From: Maricaulis maris
Lineage (GTDB): Bacteria > Pseudomonadota > Alphaproteobacteria > Caulobacterales > Maricaulaceae
Assembly (NCBI RefSeq): GCF_036322705.1
Contig: NZ_AP027270.1
Location: 186,001-250,000, forward strand
Direction of reading: 5' to 3'
DNA: 64,000 nt
The position numbers and the translations under genes were made by a program. The notes beneath the pieces are model-generated. The model did not search any database. It was not told the origin of the DNA and saw only the letters and a list, made by a program, of their open reading frames with translations. Of this stretch, positions 50,578-60,155 are shown in pieces; position 1 is the first letter of the stretch, and every line of letters begins with the position of its first letter.

Positions 50578-52950
50578 ATGACCGGCAGCACCTGCAGCGG
50601 CTCGAAAACGCGGGGCGCCTCGCGCCTCGCGCAGCTTATGACGACGACGTGCCTGATCGCGTTCGGCGGCGCCGGCGGGGCTGTGGCGCAGGAGGCCGCG
50701 GCGGACCAGCCGCGCCGGACGGTGGATGTGATCACCGTCACCGCCCAGAAGCGCGAAGAGAGCCTTCAGGACGTGCCGCTTTCGATCCAGGCGATCGACA
50801 GCACCCGCATACAGAATCTCGGCATCTCCCAGTTTGAAGACATCGTCGCCTTCGCGCCGTCGGTGTCCTTCGTGTCCGAGCGTCCGGGCACACAGAACCT
50901 GTTCATCCGCGGGGTCGCCGACGGGTCGAACCCGAACCGGACCAATACTGCGACGGCGACGCTCTATCTCGACGAGCAACCGCTCACGGTGGGCGGGACG
51001 ATCATTGACCTGCACGGCTATGATATCGAGCGCTACGAAGTGCTCAACGGCCCGCAAGGCACGTATTATGGCGCGGGCTCGGTGTCTGGCACCGTGCGCA
51101 TCATCACCAACAAACCCGATCCGTCCGGATATGAAGCGGGCGTCGACGCCACGGTGGGAGCGATCTCGGATGGCGGCGAGATCTACACCCTTGAGGGCTT
51201 CGCCAATATCCCGATCGTGGAAGATCGTGTCGCGATCCGTCTGGTGGGCTGGTATGACGAGCAGGGCGGATTTGTTGACAACATTCCGCTGACGCGCACC
51301 TACACCAACGGCGCGGTGGTCTCCAACGCCCCGTTCGTTCAGGAGGACTACAACACCTCCGAAATTACAGGCGGGCGGGCTTCGCTGCGCGCCGATCTGA
51401 CGCCGAACTGGACCGGTACGCTGTCAGCCTTCTACCAGAGTGCGGACACGACCGGCGCCTGGGACCACGATCCGCGACGGCGCGGCGATCTCCAGGTGGC
51501 GCGCTTCGCGGAAGACAGCGGCTCGCGCGAATTCAGCCAGTACGCCGCCACGCTGGAGGGGTCGACCCGCTTCGCCGACATCGTTCTGACGACGTCCTAT
51601 TTCAGCCAGGATTATCAGTCCTCGGCGGACTATTCAGACTATGTCGAATACGCCTCGTTTGCGCCGTGGATCCAGCAGTTCGCCTGCGATGAGTATTATT
51701 ACTACGGCAATGTCGGCTGCAACGATCCCAGCATGGCGTTCAGCACCGACAACTATGACGAGCGCTGGTCGACCGAAATCCGCGCCACCTCCAACGGTGA
51801 CGGTCCGCTGAGCTGGATCGTCGGCGCCTATTTTGAGTCGAACGAGAGCGAGGGTTTCGGGATATGGGAGATGCCGGGCATCAAGTTCGGCGGCGCGCCG
51901 GCAGCTTTTTACCTGTCCTACTATGGCGGCACACCGCTTCCGAGTGAGTGGTATAGCTATTACGGCTCTGGCAGCAGCGAGCAGATCGCGGTTTTCGGCG
52001 AGGTCGGATACGACATCACAGAGCGTCTGACGCTCACCGTTGGCGCGCGCTTCTTTGAGGACTCCTTCTCCGGCGACGCTGGCGGCTGGTCGACCTATTT
52101 CTACCAGCCGAAGACGGGCGGCGCTGCCTCCTCGGGCGAGAGCAGCGGGGAAGGCTTCAAGTTCAATCTGCAATACCGGATCAGCGATAATCTGCTGACC
52201 TATTTCAACTTCGCTCAGGGCTTCCGGGCTGGCGGCTCGAACGGTGCCATCGGGCAGACCAATCCTGACATCCCCGAAGTCTACGATCCGGACTATCTCG
52301 ACAGCTACGAGGCGGGCTGGAGGGCGCAGCTGTTTGATGGTCGCCTGATCTTCAATGGCGCGATCTACCGGATGATCTGGGAGGATTTCCAGACCTCGAT
52401 CTACGACATCAGCATCGCTCCTGTGATCTTCTACGCCAACGCTGGCAACGCTGAGGTGCTCGGCTTTGAGGCCGACATCCAGGCCCAGATCACCAATGGC
52501 TGGTCGTTAAATTTCAATGCGAACTACAACAGTTCAGAGCTGACCGAGGACTTCAGATCGCTGGTCGACCCCACGCTCATCTGGGCGCCGGAAGGCCGGG
52601 AGCTGCCCTACGTGCCGGCCTGGAAGTTCTCGGCGACAACGCGCTATGAATTTGCGCTCACTGAGTCCACCGACGCCTATGTCCAGGCCGCTTATTCCTA
52701 CACGGACGAAGTCTGGAACCTGCTGATCGAGGAAGCCTTCCAGGCCGGGGCCGTGCCCGAGCGCCAGGACGCGTACGGCACGCTCGACTTGCGCGGCGGG
52801 CTTGAGCGGGGCCCGTACCGCCTTGAGCTGTTCGCCACCAACGTGACCGACGAGCGCGCCCAGGTGTTCATCAATACCGGCTATTACGACGAGCGGATCA
52901 CAACCAATCGCCCGCGCACGATGGGTCTTCGCCTGCGCGCGCGTTACTAG
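50578..52950 (+). CDS. TonB-dependent receptor (island 2)
   Basis: A 790-residue outer-membrane receptor. A signal peptide ends AVAQ, the TonB-box-like segment is DVITVTAQKREESLQD, the plug shows YEVLNGPQGTYYGAGSVSG and TVRIITNKPD, and the barrel closes with RPRTMGLRLRARY. The plug style matches the nutrient-type receptors of sphingomonads and Hyphomonadaceae. With two esterase lipoproteins and a BCCT transporter in the same operon, the ligand is likely an esterified or amphipathic quaternary amine, which is inference. Confidence 0.92.
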   Translation: MTGSTCSGSKTRGASRLAQLMTTTCLIAFGGAGGAVAQEAAADQPRRTVDVITVTAQKREESLQDVPLSIQAIDSTRIQNLGISQFEDIVAFAPSVSFVSERPGTQNLFIRGVADGSNPNRTNTATATLYLDEQPLTVGGTIIDLHGYDIERYEVLNGPQGTYYGAGSVSGTVRIITNKPDPSGYEAGVDATVGAISDGGEIYTLEGFANIPIVEDRVAIRLVGWYDEQGGFVDNIPLTRTYTNGAVVSNAPFVQEDYNTSEITGGRASLRADLTPNWTGTLSAFYQSADTTGAWDHDPRRRGDLQVARFAEDSGSREFSQYAATLEGSTRFADIVLTTSYFSQDYQSSADYSDYVEYASFAPWIQQFACDEYYYYGNVGCNDPSMAFSTDNYDERWSTEIRATSNGDGPLSWIVGAYFESNESEGFGIWEMPGIKFGGAPAAFYLSYYGGTPLPSEWYSYYGSGSSEQIAVFGEVGYDITERLTLTVGARFFEDSFSGDAGGWSTYFYQPKTGGAASSGESSGEGFKFNLQYRISDNLLTYFNFAQGFRAGGSNGAIGQTNPDIPEVYDPDYLDSYEAGWRAQLFDGRLIFNGAIYRMIWEDFQTSIYDISIAPVIFYANAGNAEVLGFEADIQAQITNGWSLNFNANYNSSELTEDFRSLVDPTLIWAPEGRELPYVPAWKFSATTRYEFALTESTDAYVQAAYSYTDEVWNLLIEEAFQAGAVPERQDAYGTLDLRGGLERGPYRLELFATNVTDERAQVFINTGYYDERITTNRPRTMGLRLRARY

Positions 52951-52956
52951 GCGGCT

Positions 52957-54666
52957 ATGCGCTCGACCCGAACCCTGACCGCGGCGCTTGTCTGCGCCGC
53001 GGTCGCAGGGGCCTTTTCCCTTTCGGCCTGCGCCGCCCCCGAGCCGGGTTTGCAGGTGGAGACCGGCGAGGGCCCCGTGCTCGGGATGCAACGCGAAAAT
53101 GGTGCGCATTTCTGGGGCGCAGTGCCCTATGCGGCGGCTCCCGTGGGTGACGCGCGCTGGCGGCCGCCGCAGCCCGCCCCGGCCCGCGAGGCGGTGCTGG
53201 AGGCGTTCGAGCCCGGCGCGCCGTGCGCGCAACCGGCCTATGGCGACGCTGAAACCGGCCCGGTCCTGGGGGCGGAAGACTGTCTGACTCTAAACATCCA
53301 TGCGCCTGCTGACGCCGACGGCGCGCCGGTCATGGTGTGGATCCATGGCGGGGGCAACTACGCCGGCGCGGCGCGCGAGTATGACGGCGCGGTGCTGGCG
53401 GAGCGCGAGGGCGTAGTGGTGGTGACGATCAATTACCGCCTAGGTCCGTTTGGCTGGTTTCACCATCCCGCCATCCGCGGCGAACGCCCGGACGCGCCCA
53501 CGGGACAGTTCGCGGTGCTCGACATGATCGCGGCTTTGCAATGGGTGCAAGCCAACATCGAAGGCTTCGGCGGCGACGCTGGTCGGGTGACCATTTTCGG
53601 CGAGTCCGCCGGTGGGCAAAACATTTACGCCCTGGTCCTGGCGGAACCCGCGCAGGGCTTGTTCCATCGCGCGATTTCCCAGAGCGGCGGGCTGTGGAAT
53701 ATGAGCCTTGCTCAAGCGGTCAATCCAAGCGACGCCGAAGCGCCCGGGACGCGGGCCAGCGCCAGCGAATTCCTCGCCGCTTGGCTCATTGCGGCGGGGC
53801 GGGCCGACGACCGCGCTGCAGCGCTGGAGCTGCTGTCCACCATGAATGACGGCGTGATCGCCGCCTTCATGCGCGACCTCTCCACCGAAGCGGTGCTCGC
53901 CCCGTATCGCGATCAGCCCGATCTTGGCTATGACCTGCCCAGCGTCGTGCTCGACGGGGTGATCGTGTCGCAAGAGGGCCACCGCGCCCAGCTCGCCTCC
54001 GGCGCCTATAATCAGGTTCCCATGATGCTAGGCGGCAATCTCAATGAGCAGAAGGCCTGGATGGCCTATGATCCAGCCTATGTGGAGTTCACCCAAGCCG
54101 GACCCGTGGCGCGCGCCCGGGATCAGTACGCCGCCATCGACCAGCATTATTCCAACTGGTGGAACGCCAGCGCCGTGGACGATATCGCCGACCACGCCGT
54201 CTCACCGGTCTACGCCTACCGCTTCGACTGGGCCGACGCCCCGAACGAGCCCGTGGACCTTGCCTTCCTGGTCGGCGCCGCTCATGGCATGGAGATCCCC
54301 TTCGTGTTCGGGACCTTCGCCGGCGGCTTTGAGCCGCTATTCACGCCCGACAACCGCGCCGGGCGCGAGACGCTGTCCCGGGCGATGTCGGCTTACTGGG
54401 CCGAGTTCGCGAGAAGCGGCGATCCGGGCGATGGCGGGGCCGGCTTGCCGCAGTGGGAGACGTGGGACGAGGGCCGCCGGAAGATGATCTTCGACGCTGG
54501 TGAAATCGCTCTGGCCCCGGCGCCGCTGACCTTTGACACGCTTGTGGATAGACTGCTCGCCGACGAGCGGCTGAGCGAGGAAGAGCGCTGCATGATCCTG
54601 CGCCACAACACCATGTACCCGGAGTTCGACCTGGAGCGGCTTGCGCAAGCCGACTGCGCGCCATGA
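52957..54666 (+). CDS. Type-B carboxylesterase lipoprotein 1
   Basis: A 569-residue alpha/beta hydrolase with lipobox LSAC (Cys25). Carboxylesterase marks: GAVPYAAAPVGDARWRPPQP, EDCLTLNIHAP, oxyanion hole VWIHGGGNYAG, the nucleophile GESAGG in VTIFGESAGGQN, and the catalytic His region HGMEIPFVFG. It is periplasmic or surface-anchored and should hydrolyse carboxyl esters. P. aeruginosa carries an O-acylcarnitine hydrolase (HocS) in its carnitine operon, which is a functional parallel though not necessarily a homologue. It follows the receptor by 6 bases and overlaps the sulfotransferase start. Confidence 0.9.
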   Translation: MRSTRTLTAALVCAAVAGAFSLSACAAPEPGLQVETGEGPVLGMQRENGAHFWGAVPYAAAPVGDARWRPPQPAPAREAVLEAFEPGAPCAQPAYGDAETGPVLGAEDCLTLNIHAPADADGAPVMVWIHGGGNYAGAAREYDGAVLAEREGVVVVTINYRLGPFGWFHHPAIRGERPDAPTGQFAVLDMIAALQWVQANIEGFGGDAGRVTIFGESAGGQNIYALVLAEPAQGLFHRAISQSGGLWNMSLAQAVNPSDAEAPGTRASASEFLAAWLIAAGRADDRAAALELLSTMNDGVIAAFMRDLSTEAVLAPYRDQPDLGYDLPSVVLDGVIVSQEGHRAQLASGAYNQVPMMLGGNLNEQKAWMAYDPAYVEFTQAGPVARARDQYAAIDQHYSNWWNASAVDDIADHAVSPVYAYRFDWADAPNEPVDLAFLVGAAHGMEIPFVFGTFAGGFEPLFTPDNRAGRETLSRAMSAYWAEFARSGDPGDGGAGLPQWETWDEGRRKMIFDAGEIALAPAPLTFDTLVDRLLADERLSEEERCMILRHNTMYPEFDLERLAQADCAP

Positions 54667-56657
54667 CCGGGACCTCGCCCGCCGCCGCTAAGGGGGATGT
54701 CCGCCAAGCGTTCGCCAACGCCCAGCGCTGGGTCAATGCCGGGCGTCCTGACCTAGCGACCGAACAGCTTGAGGCGATCCTCCAGGCCGTGCCCGGCGAG
54801 GTGAACTCGCTGTGTCTTCTGGGCTCTCTTTACAGTTCTCAAGGCCGGCTTGAAGAAGCGCTTGTGCTGCTGGCCCGTGCGCGCGACGCCGCGCCCGGAT
54901 TTCATCAGGCCGCGCTTGAGCTCGCCCGGGTCCAGCGCCAGGCCGGTCAGATCGACGCGGCGCTTTCAACGCTTGAGGGCCTGACAGCGCGCGCGCCGGA
55001 CCATAGCCGGGCGTGGAATGTTCTGGGGGATGCGTTGTGCGAGGCGAAGCGGTTCGAAGACGGGCGCCGCGCCTTCCGCAAGGCCGCCGAAACGGATCCG
55101 CATCGCGGCCTCATCGCCCGGTCCATCAAGGCGCTCAACGAAAACCGCCGCGCCGAGGCGGAGCGAGACCTGCGCGAGGTGGTCAAGGCCGATCCCGACC
55201 ATGTTCACGCCCTGGTGGGTCTGGCTTCGCTTGCGCTCGATGCTGGCGTGACGGTTGACGCGGAGCGCCTGCTGGAGCGCGCCCGGCGGCTGTCTCCCTA
55301 TTCCGATGTGGTCTGGCGCAATATCGCCCGGCTGGAATCTGAACGCGCTGATTACGCCAAGGCCGAGGCGGCGGCGCGCCTGGCCGTCGAGGTGGCGCCC
55401 GATCGCGCCGACAGCTGGTCCATGCTGGGCAATGTCCAGGCGTGGGGGCTGAAGCCTGACGACGCGCGCGATAGCTTCCGCCAGTGCCTCGCTGTCGACG
55501 CCGATCAGCCGCGCGTCTGGCTGTCGCTTGGGCATGCGCTGAAGACCTTGGGCGACCGGGCCGAATGCGAGGCGGCCTATGGCGAAGCGATCCGCCTGGA
55601 TCCGGCTCTGGGCGAAGCCTATTGGAGCTTGGCGGATCTAAAGACCTATCGCTTCGATGATGCCCAGCGCCAGACCATGACGGCGGCGCTCAAGGACGAA
55701 GCTGTCCCGCCCGGCGACCGGGCGGGGTTCCACTTCGCGCTGGGCAAGGCGTTCGAGGATGACGGCGCGTTTGAAGACAGCTTCGACCACTACGCGCAAG
55801 GCAACGCCATCAAGGCCCGCCTCGATACCTTCGATATGGACGGATTCCAGGCCACGTGCGCCAAGTTGAAGGCGGCTTTCCCGGTCTTGAGTGAACGCTC
55901 GACCAACGCAGAGGGTCCGACGCCGATCTTCATCGTCGGCCTGCCGCGCGCTGGTTCGACCCTGCTGGAGCAGATCCTCGCCTCCCACAGCGCCGTTGAA
56001 GGCACCATGGAGCTGCCGCACATGCTCACCTATGTGCGCGACATGATCGCCGGCCCCGGCTATCCCGAGGCGCTGGACGCCATGGACGCGGGGGCCTTCG
56101 CCGCGCTGGGCGCGCGTTATCTGGAGGAGACTGCCGTCTACCATGGCGACGCGCCCTTCTTCATCGACAAGATGCCCAACAACTTCGTCCAAGTCGGACT
56201 GATCACCAGGGCTCTGCCCAACGCCATCATCATCGACGCCCGCCGCGATCCGCGCGATTGCGGCCTGTCCTGCTTCAAGCAGAATTTCGCCCGCGGCCAG
56301 ACTTTCACCTACGATCTGGAGACGCTGGGGCGGTATTACCGGGCCTATGTCGATCTCATGGCCCATTGGGACGCCGCCGGTCCCGGCCGGGTGATCCGTG
56401 TGCGGTATGAAGACGTGGTCGCCGACCTCAACAGCGAAGTGCGCCGGGTGCTCGCCCAATGCGGGCTGGAGTTTGAAGAGGCTTGTCTGCGCTTTCATGA
56501 AACCCGGCGTGCGGTGCGTACCGCCAGCGCCGAACAGGTGCGCCAGCCGATCTACGCCAAGGGCGTGGGGCACTGGCGCAAGTATGAACACCGGCTTGAA
56601 CCGTTGGTGCGGGCCCTGGGCGACGTGCTCGCCACGGAGGGTCGTGCCAATGGATGA
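54663..56657 (+). CDS. TPR-containing sulfotransferase (island 2)
   Basis: A 664-residue protein: about 340 residues of tetratricopeptide repeats (ATEQLEAILQAVPGEVNSL, HSRAWNVLGDALCEAKRFEDG, ADSWSMLGNVQAWGLKPDDAR and others), then a sulfotransferase domain with PIFIVGLPRAGSTLLEQILAS (PAPS loop), FFIDKMPNNFVQVGLI and IIIDARRDPRDCGLSCFKQNF. The acceptor is unknown. The same receptor-hydrolase-sulfotransferase grouping occurs in island 1. The gene overlaps the esterase by 4 bases. Confidence 0.9.
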   Translation: MTGTSPAAAKGDVRQAFANAQRWVNAGRPDLATEQLEAILQAVPGEVNSLCLLGSLYSSQGRLEEALVLLARARDAAPGFHQAALELARVQRQAGQIDAALSTLEGLTARAPDHSRAWNVLGDALCEAKRFEDGRRAFRKAAETDPHRGLIARSIKALNENRRAEAERDLREVVKADPDHVHALVGLASLALDAGVTVDAERLLERARRLSPYSDVVWRNIARLESERADYAKAEAAARLAVEVAPDRADSWSMLGNVQAWGLKPDDARDSFRQCLAVDADQPRVWLSLGHALKTLGDRAECEAAYGEAIRLDPALGEAYWSLADLKTYRFDDAQRQTMTAALKDEAVPPGDRAGFHFALGKAFEDDGAFEDSFDHYAQGNAIKARLDTFDMDGFQATCAKLKAAFPVLSERSTNAEGPTPIFIVGLPRAGSTLLEQILASHSAVEGTMELPHMLTYVRDMIAGPGYPEALDAMDAGAFAALGARYLEETAVYHGDAPFFIDKMPNNFVQVGLITRALPNAIIIDARRDPRDCGLSCFKQNFARGQTFTYDLETLGRYYRAYVDLMAHWDAAGPGRVIRVRYEDVVADLNSEVRRVLAQCGLEFEEACLRFHETRRAVRTASAEQVRQPIYAKGVGHWRKYEHRLEPLVRALGDVLATEGRANG

Positions 56658-56668
56658 ATTGAGTTCAC
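56657..56668 (+). promoter_or_regulatory. Second copy of the AATTGAGTTCAC motif, upstream of the SDR gene
   Basis: Exact 12-base match to 50286-50297. A degenerate inverted copy (GTTAACTCGAATTG, 56730-56743) lies between it and the SDR start at 56764. The 106-base gap therefore looks like a second promoter of the island. Confidence 0.45.
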
Positions 56669-56763
56669 CGAGCCACCAATCGTTTCGAGTCGCGAACCAA
56701 TTGGCGCCGCTGTATCAAGCTTGGCCGGTGTTAACTCGAATTGCTAAAAAAGGCTGACGGACC

Positions 56764-57588
56764 ATGGCGATCCAGTACTCCGCCGCACACGATGACCCCG
56801 ACGCCGATCCGCGGCCGAAGGGCGCTGCGCTGATCACCGGCGCCGCGTCGGGGATTGGCGCGGCCGTCGCCGCCAAGCTCGCCGAAGACGGCTGGCCGGT
56901 GCATGTGTGCGATTCCGCGCCCGACGCCATCGAGGCCTTCGCCAGCGCACATCCCGAGATCGACGCGTCGGTCGCCGACGTACGCGACCCCCATGCCGCC
57001 GCCCGGGTCGTCGAGCAGGCTGTTGGCCGTCATGGATCGATCGGCGTTCTGATCAATAATGCCGGCGTTGCGGGCATGACCGCGGCCATCGAGGACGTCG
57101 ATGATGACGACTGGCGGCGCACGATCGATATCAACATCAACGGCGCGTACTACTTCCTGAAAGCCGCCGCGCCGGCCATGAAGGCCGCGGGCGCCGGATC
57201 GATCATCAATATCGCCTCGACCGCGGCCCTGTTCGGTTATCCCCAGCGCACCGCCTACGCAGCGTCGAAATGGGCGCTGATCGGCATGACCAAGACGCTG
57301 GCCATGGAACTGGGCCCGTTCGGGGTGCGCGTGAACGCCGTGTGTCCGGGCTCTGTCGAAGGCCCGCGCATTGATGGCGTGATCGAGCGCGACGCCGCCC
57401 ATCGCGGCATGGCGCCTGAAGAGGTCCGCCGGATCTATGAATCCCAGGTCTCCATGCGCCGCTTCGTTACTAAGGACGACATCGCCGACACTTGCGCTTT
57501 CCTCGCGTCCGACCGGGCCCGGATGATCTCCGGCCAGGTCATCGCCGTGGATGGCCATACAGAAACACTGACCTTTCCGATCAAGTGA
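56764..57588 (+). CDS. Short-chain dehydrogenase/reductase (candidate carnitine 3-dehydrogenase)
   Basis: A 274-residue SDR. The cofactor motif is TGAASGIG (25-32), NNAG is at 98-101, and the catalytic triad Ser152-Tyr165-Lys169 is intact (IASTAALFGYPQRTAYAASK). VDGHTETLTFPIK ends the protein. In a pathway with BKACE and a thioesterase this enzyme would oxidise a 3-hydroxy acid to the 3-keto acid; carnitine to dehydrocarnitine is the suggested step, although known carnitine dehydrogenases belong to the 3-hydroxyacyl-CoA dehydrogenase family. It could alternatively handle 3-hydroxybutyrate from the acetoacetate branch. Confidence 0.88.
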   Translation: MAIQYSAAHDDPDADPRPKGAALITGAASGIGAAVAAKLAEDGWPVHVCDSAPDAIEAFASAHPEIDASVADVRDPHAAARVVEQAVGRHGSIGVLINNAGVAGMTAAIEDVDDDDWRRTIDININGAYYFLKAAAPAMKAAGAGSIINIASTAALFGYPQRTAYAASKWALIGMTKTLAMELGPFGVRVNAVCPGSVEGPRIDGVIERDAAHRGMAPEEVRRIYESQVSMRRFVTKDDIADTCAFLASDRARMISGQVIAVDGHTETLTFPIK

Positions 57589-57595
57589 GAACACC

Positions 57596-58588
57596 ATGAA
57601 AGCTGTCTGGTTTGAGGCGTTCGGCCAACCTGCTAAGGTGCTCCAAGTTGGCGAAAAGCCTACGCCGGAGCCCGGTCCGGGCGAGGTGCGCGTGCGCCTG
57701 ATCACCAGCGGGGTGAACCCGTCCGACGTGAAGAAGCGGGCCGGCGCCTTCCCCCACCTGCTCGACAATGGTTACGTCATTCCCCACAGCGATGGTGCGG
57801 GCGTGATTGATGCGGTGGGCCGAGGCGTGGATGGTTCGCGCGTTGGAGAGCGGGTCTGGGTCTACCAGGCCCAGCACGGGCGCCGGTTTGGCACCGCCGC
57901 TGAATATGTGGTCGTGGAGGCGCGCCGGGCGCCAGCTCTGCCCGATGGCGTAGGCTTTGAGGCGGGGGCGGTGTACGGCATTCCGGTGATGACTGCGCAT
58001 CGCTGCGTGTTCGTTGAAGGCGATCCGGCGGGCAAGGTCATCCTCGTCACCGGCGGAGCGGGCCGGGTCGGCCTGTACGCCATTCAGTGGGCGAGCCGGG
58101 CCGGCGCGACGGTCGTGGCGACCGCCAGCAATCCCGCCGACGACGCGGCCTGCCGACAGGCCGGCGCCGCCCACATCGTAAATCACCGCGAGGCCGGTTG
58201 GGGCGCGCGCGTGCTGGAGACGACCGGGGGCCATAAGGTTGATCAGGTCGTGGAGGTCGAGTTCGGCGCGAACCTGCCTGAGGTGCTGGAGTGCATCCGC
58301 ATCGGCGGCGCGATCTGCACCTATTCCTCGTCACAGGACATGACCCCGACCCTGCCCTTCTACCGCATGATGTTCATGGACCTCACCGTGCGCATGGTCA
58401 TCGTTTACGAGATGCCTGAAGCCGCCAAGCAGCAGGCCATATCCGATATCGCCCGCATCGAGGCCGAAGGCGGGCTGACCCACCGAATCGCCGAGACCTA
58501 CGCACTGGAGGACTGCGCCAAGGCCCAAGCCGCGATTGAGGCGGGCGACCGCCGCGGCGCGGTCGTTTTGAAGATTCAGGAGGCCTAA
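57596..58588 (+). CDS. Zinc-independent MDR/quinone oxidoreductase
   Basis: A 330-residue medium-chain reductase: MKAVWFEAFGQPAKVLQ, GEVRVRLITSGVNPSDVKKRAG, PHSDGAGVIDAVGRGV, and the nucleotide-binding ILVTGGAGRVGLYAIQWA. No zinc-ligand Cys/His set is evident, as in the quinone oxidoreductase branch. It likely reduces an enone, quinone or aldehyde with NADPH. It starts 7 bases after the SDR gene; its part in the island pathway is unclear. Confidence 0.88.
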   Translation: MKAVWFEAFGQPAKVLQVGEKPTPEPGPGEVRVRLITSGVNPSDVKKRAGAFPHLLDNGYVIPHSDGAGVIDAVGRGVDGSRVGERVWVYQAQHGRRFGTAAEYVVVEARRAPALPDGVGFEAGAVYGIPVMTAHRCVFVEGDPAGKVILVTGGAGRVGLYAIQWASRAGATVVATASNPADDAACRQAGAAHIVNHREAGWGARVLETTGGHKVDQVVEVEFGANLPEVLECIRIGGAICTYSSSQDMTPTLPFYRMMFMDLTVRMVIVYEMPEAAKQQAISDIARIEAEGGLTHRIAETYALEDCAKAQAAIEAGDRRGAVVLKIQEA

Positions 58589-58592
58589 TCGA

Positions 58593-60155
58593 TTGGCGGT
58601 TCGTTCCTGGTTCACAGTTGTCGCGGCGTTGTGTCTGGGGCTGTCGGCATGCGCGCCGGACGCCGCGGCGCCCGACGCCGCCGCGCTGGCCCCAACGGCG
58701 GTCACCTCAAGCGGGGCGCTGACGGGCCGCGCGCTGGACGGCGCGCCAGCTGGCGGCGTGTTCGCCGGCGTGCCCTTCGCCGCGCCGCCCGTGGGAGCGC
58801 GCCGCTGGCGCGCGCCGGCCCCGGTGGAGGCAAGCTCGGAACCTCTAAACGCGACCAGCTTCCCCCCGGCCTGCATGCAGACCAGCGCCATCACCGACTG
58901 GTATGCCGATGTGGCCGAAGGCGTGGGCGCTCCGCGTAACGTCGCGGCGGCGCCGGCCGGGGTGAGCGAGGACTGCCTCTATCTGAACATCTGGACGCCA
59001 GACCTGACGCCCGGCACGCCGGCGCCGGTCATGGTCTACATCCATGGCGGCAGCTATACTTCGGGCTGGTCGTATGAGCCCAACTATCATGGCGAGGCTT
59101 TCGCGGCGCGCGGTGTGGTTCTGGTCTCTATCGCCTATCGGCTGGGCGCCTTCGGCTATCTTGCTCCGGACGCGCCCGGCGCCACAGCAAATGCCGGCTT
59201 GCTGGATCAGATCGCGGCTCTGGAATGGGTGCGCGATAATATCGCGGCGTTCGGCGGCGATCCGGGACGGGTGACGATTTTTGGGGAAAGCGCCGGTGCG
59301 GCGGCGGTGGGCGCGCTCATCACTGCGCCTCCGGCGCACGGCCTGTTTCATCGCGCGATCAGCCAGAGCGGCGGGTTTGAAATGGTCACCGAGCGCACGC
59401 CTCAAAGTGCGAACGAAGCCTTCCAGTCTCTGGTCGCCGCGCTTGACGATGATCCCATGGACGTGCCGGCGCAGGACATCCTGATCGCCGCGGGCGATGC
59501 GCTCTCCGGGTATGATTACGGTCCGGTCCCCGGTGCGGCCGCGCTGCCGGTCTCGCCGTGGCAGGCCATTGAGAACGGCGACGTGTCCCCGACCCCGCTG
59601 ATGATCGGTGTAAACCGGGATGAGTGGCTGATGGATCTCGACCCTGAAACCCAGGACGCTGACCTGGCGGCTTGGCGCGACTGGGCCGGCGATGAGGCGG
59701 TCGACGCGGTGCTCGCCGACGCCGACACGATCCCGGCGGCGCTGGACCGTCTGGAAACCGCGTCCCTTATGCGCTGTCCCGGGCGCGCGCTCGCTCGCGC
59801 GGTGGCCCGGAGCGGCGCACCGGTCTTTATGTATCGCCTGGACCGGGTGCGCGAAGGCGCAGACTCTCTTGGCGCCTATCACGGCGCGGAATTGCCCTAT
59901 GTGTTCGATACGCATGACGCCTGGCTGCCGACCACGGCGGAAGACGAAGCGCTCGGCCGCGCCATGAATGCGGCCTGGGCGCGCTTCGCGTCGGCGGGGG
60001 ATCCTAACGGCGATGGGGGGCCGTCCTGGCCGGAATACGGCGCCAGCGGCGACCTTCTCGTCTGGGACGTGGAACCGCGCGCCGGTGCGCCGCTCGACAT
60101 TGAGCTTTGCGCTCCGCTCGGCTGGGGCGCGCCGCAGCGTTGGGGTGCGCCATGA
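58593..60155 (+). CDS. Type-B carboxylesterase lipoprotein 2
   Basis: A 520-residue esterase with lipobox LSAC (Cys20). Marks: GVPFAAPPVGARRWRAPAPV, EDCLYLNIWTP, oxyanion hole VYIHGGSYTSG, nucleophile FGESAGAAAVG, the acidic residue near VNRDEWLMD, and YHGAELPYVFD with the catalytic His. It starts at TTG 58593, which has AGGAGG upstream and no closer ATG. It is distinct from the first esterase, so the two may act on different chain lengths. The stop overlaps the BCCT start (ATGA), tying ester cleavage to import. Confidence 0.88.
   Translation: MAVRSWFTVVAALCLGLSACAPDAAAPDAAALAPTAVTSSGALTGRALDGAPAGGVFAGVPFAAPPVGARRWRAPAPVEASSEPLNATSFPPACMQTSAITDWYADVAEGVGAPRNVAAAPAGVSEDCLYLNIWTPDLTPGTPAPVMVYIHGGSYTSGWSYEPNYHGEAFAARGVVLVSIAYRLGAFGYLAPDAPGATANAGLLDQIAALEWVRDNIAAFGGDPGRVTIFGESAGAAAVGALITAPPAHGLFHRAISQSGGFEMVTERTPQSANEAFQSLVAALDDDPMDVPAQDILIAAGDALSGYDYGPVPGAAALPVSPWQAIENGDVSPTPLMIGVNRDEWLMDLDPETQDADLAAWRDWAGDEAVDAVLADADTIPAALDRLETASLMRCPGRALARAVARSGAPVFMYRLDRVREGADSLGAYHGAELPYVFDTHDAWLPTTAEDEALGRAMNAAWARFASAGDPNGDGGPSWPEYGASGDLLVWDVEPRAGAPLDIELCAPLGWGAPQRWGAP

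Noticed and set aside
56729-56744. CtrA half-site GTTAAC before the SDR gene
   Set aside because: Only one half-site is present and the partner at seven bases is absent.
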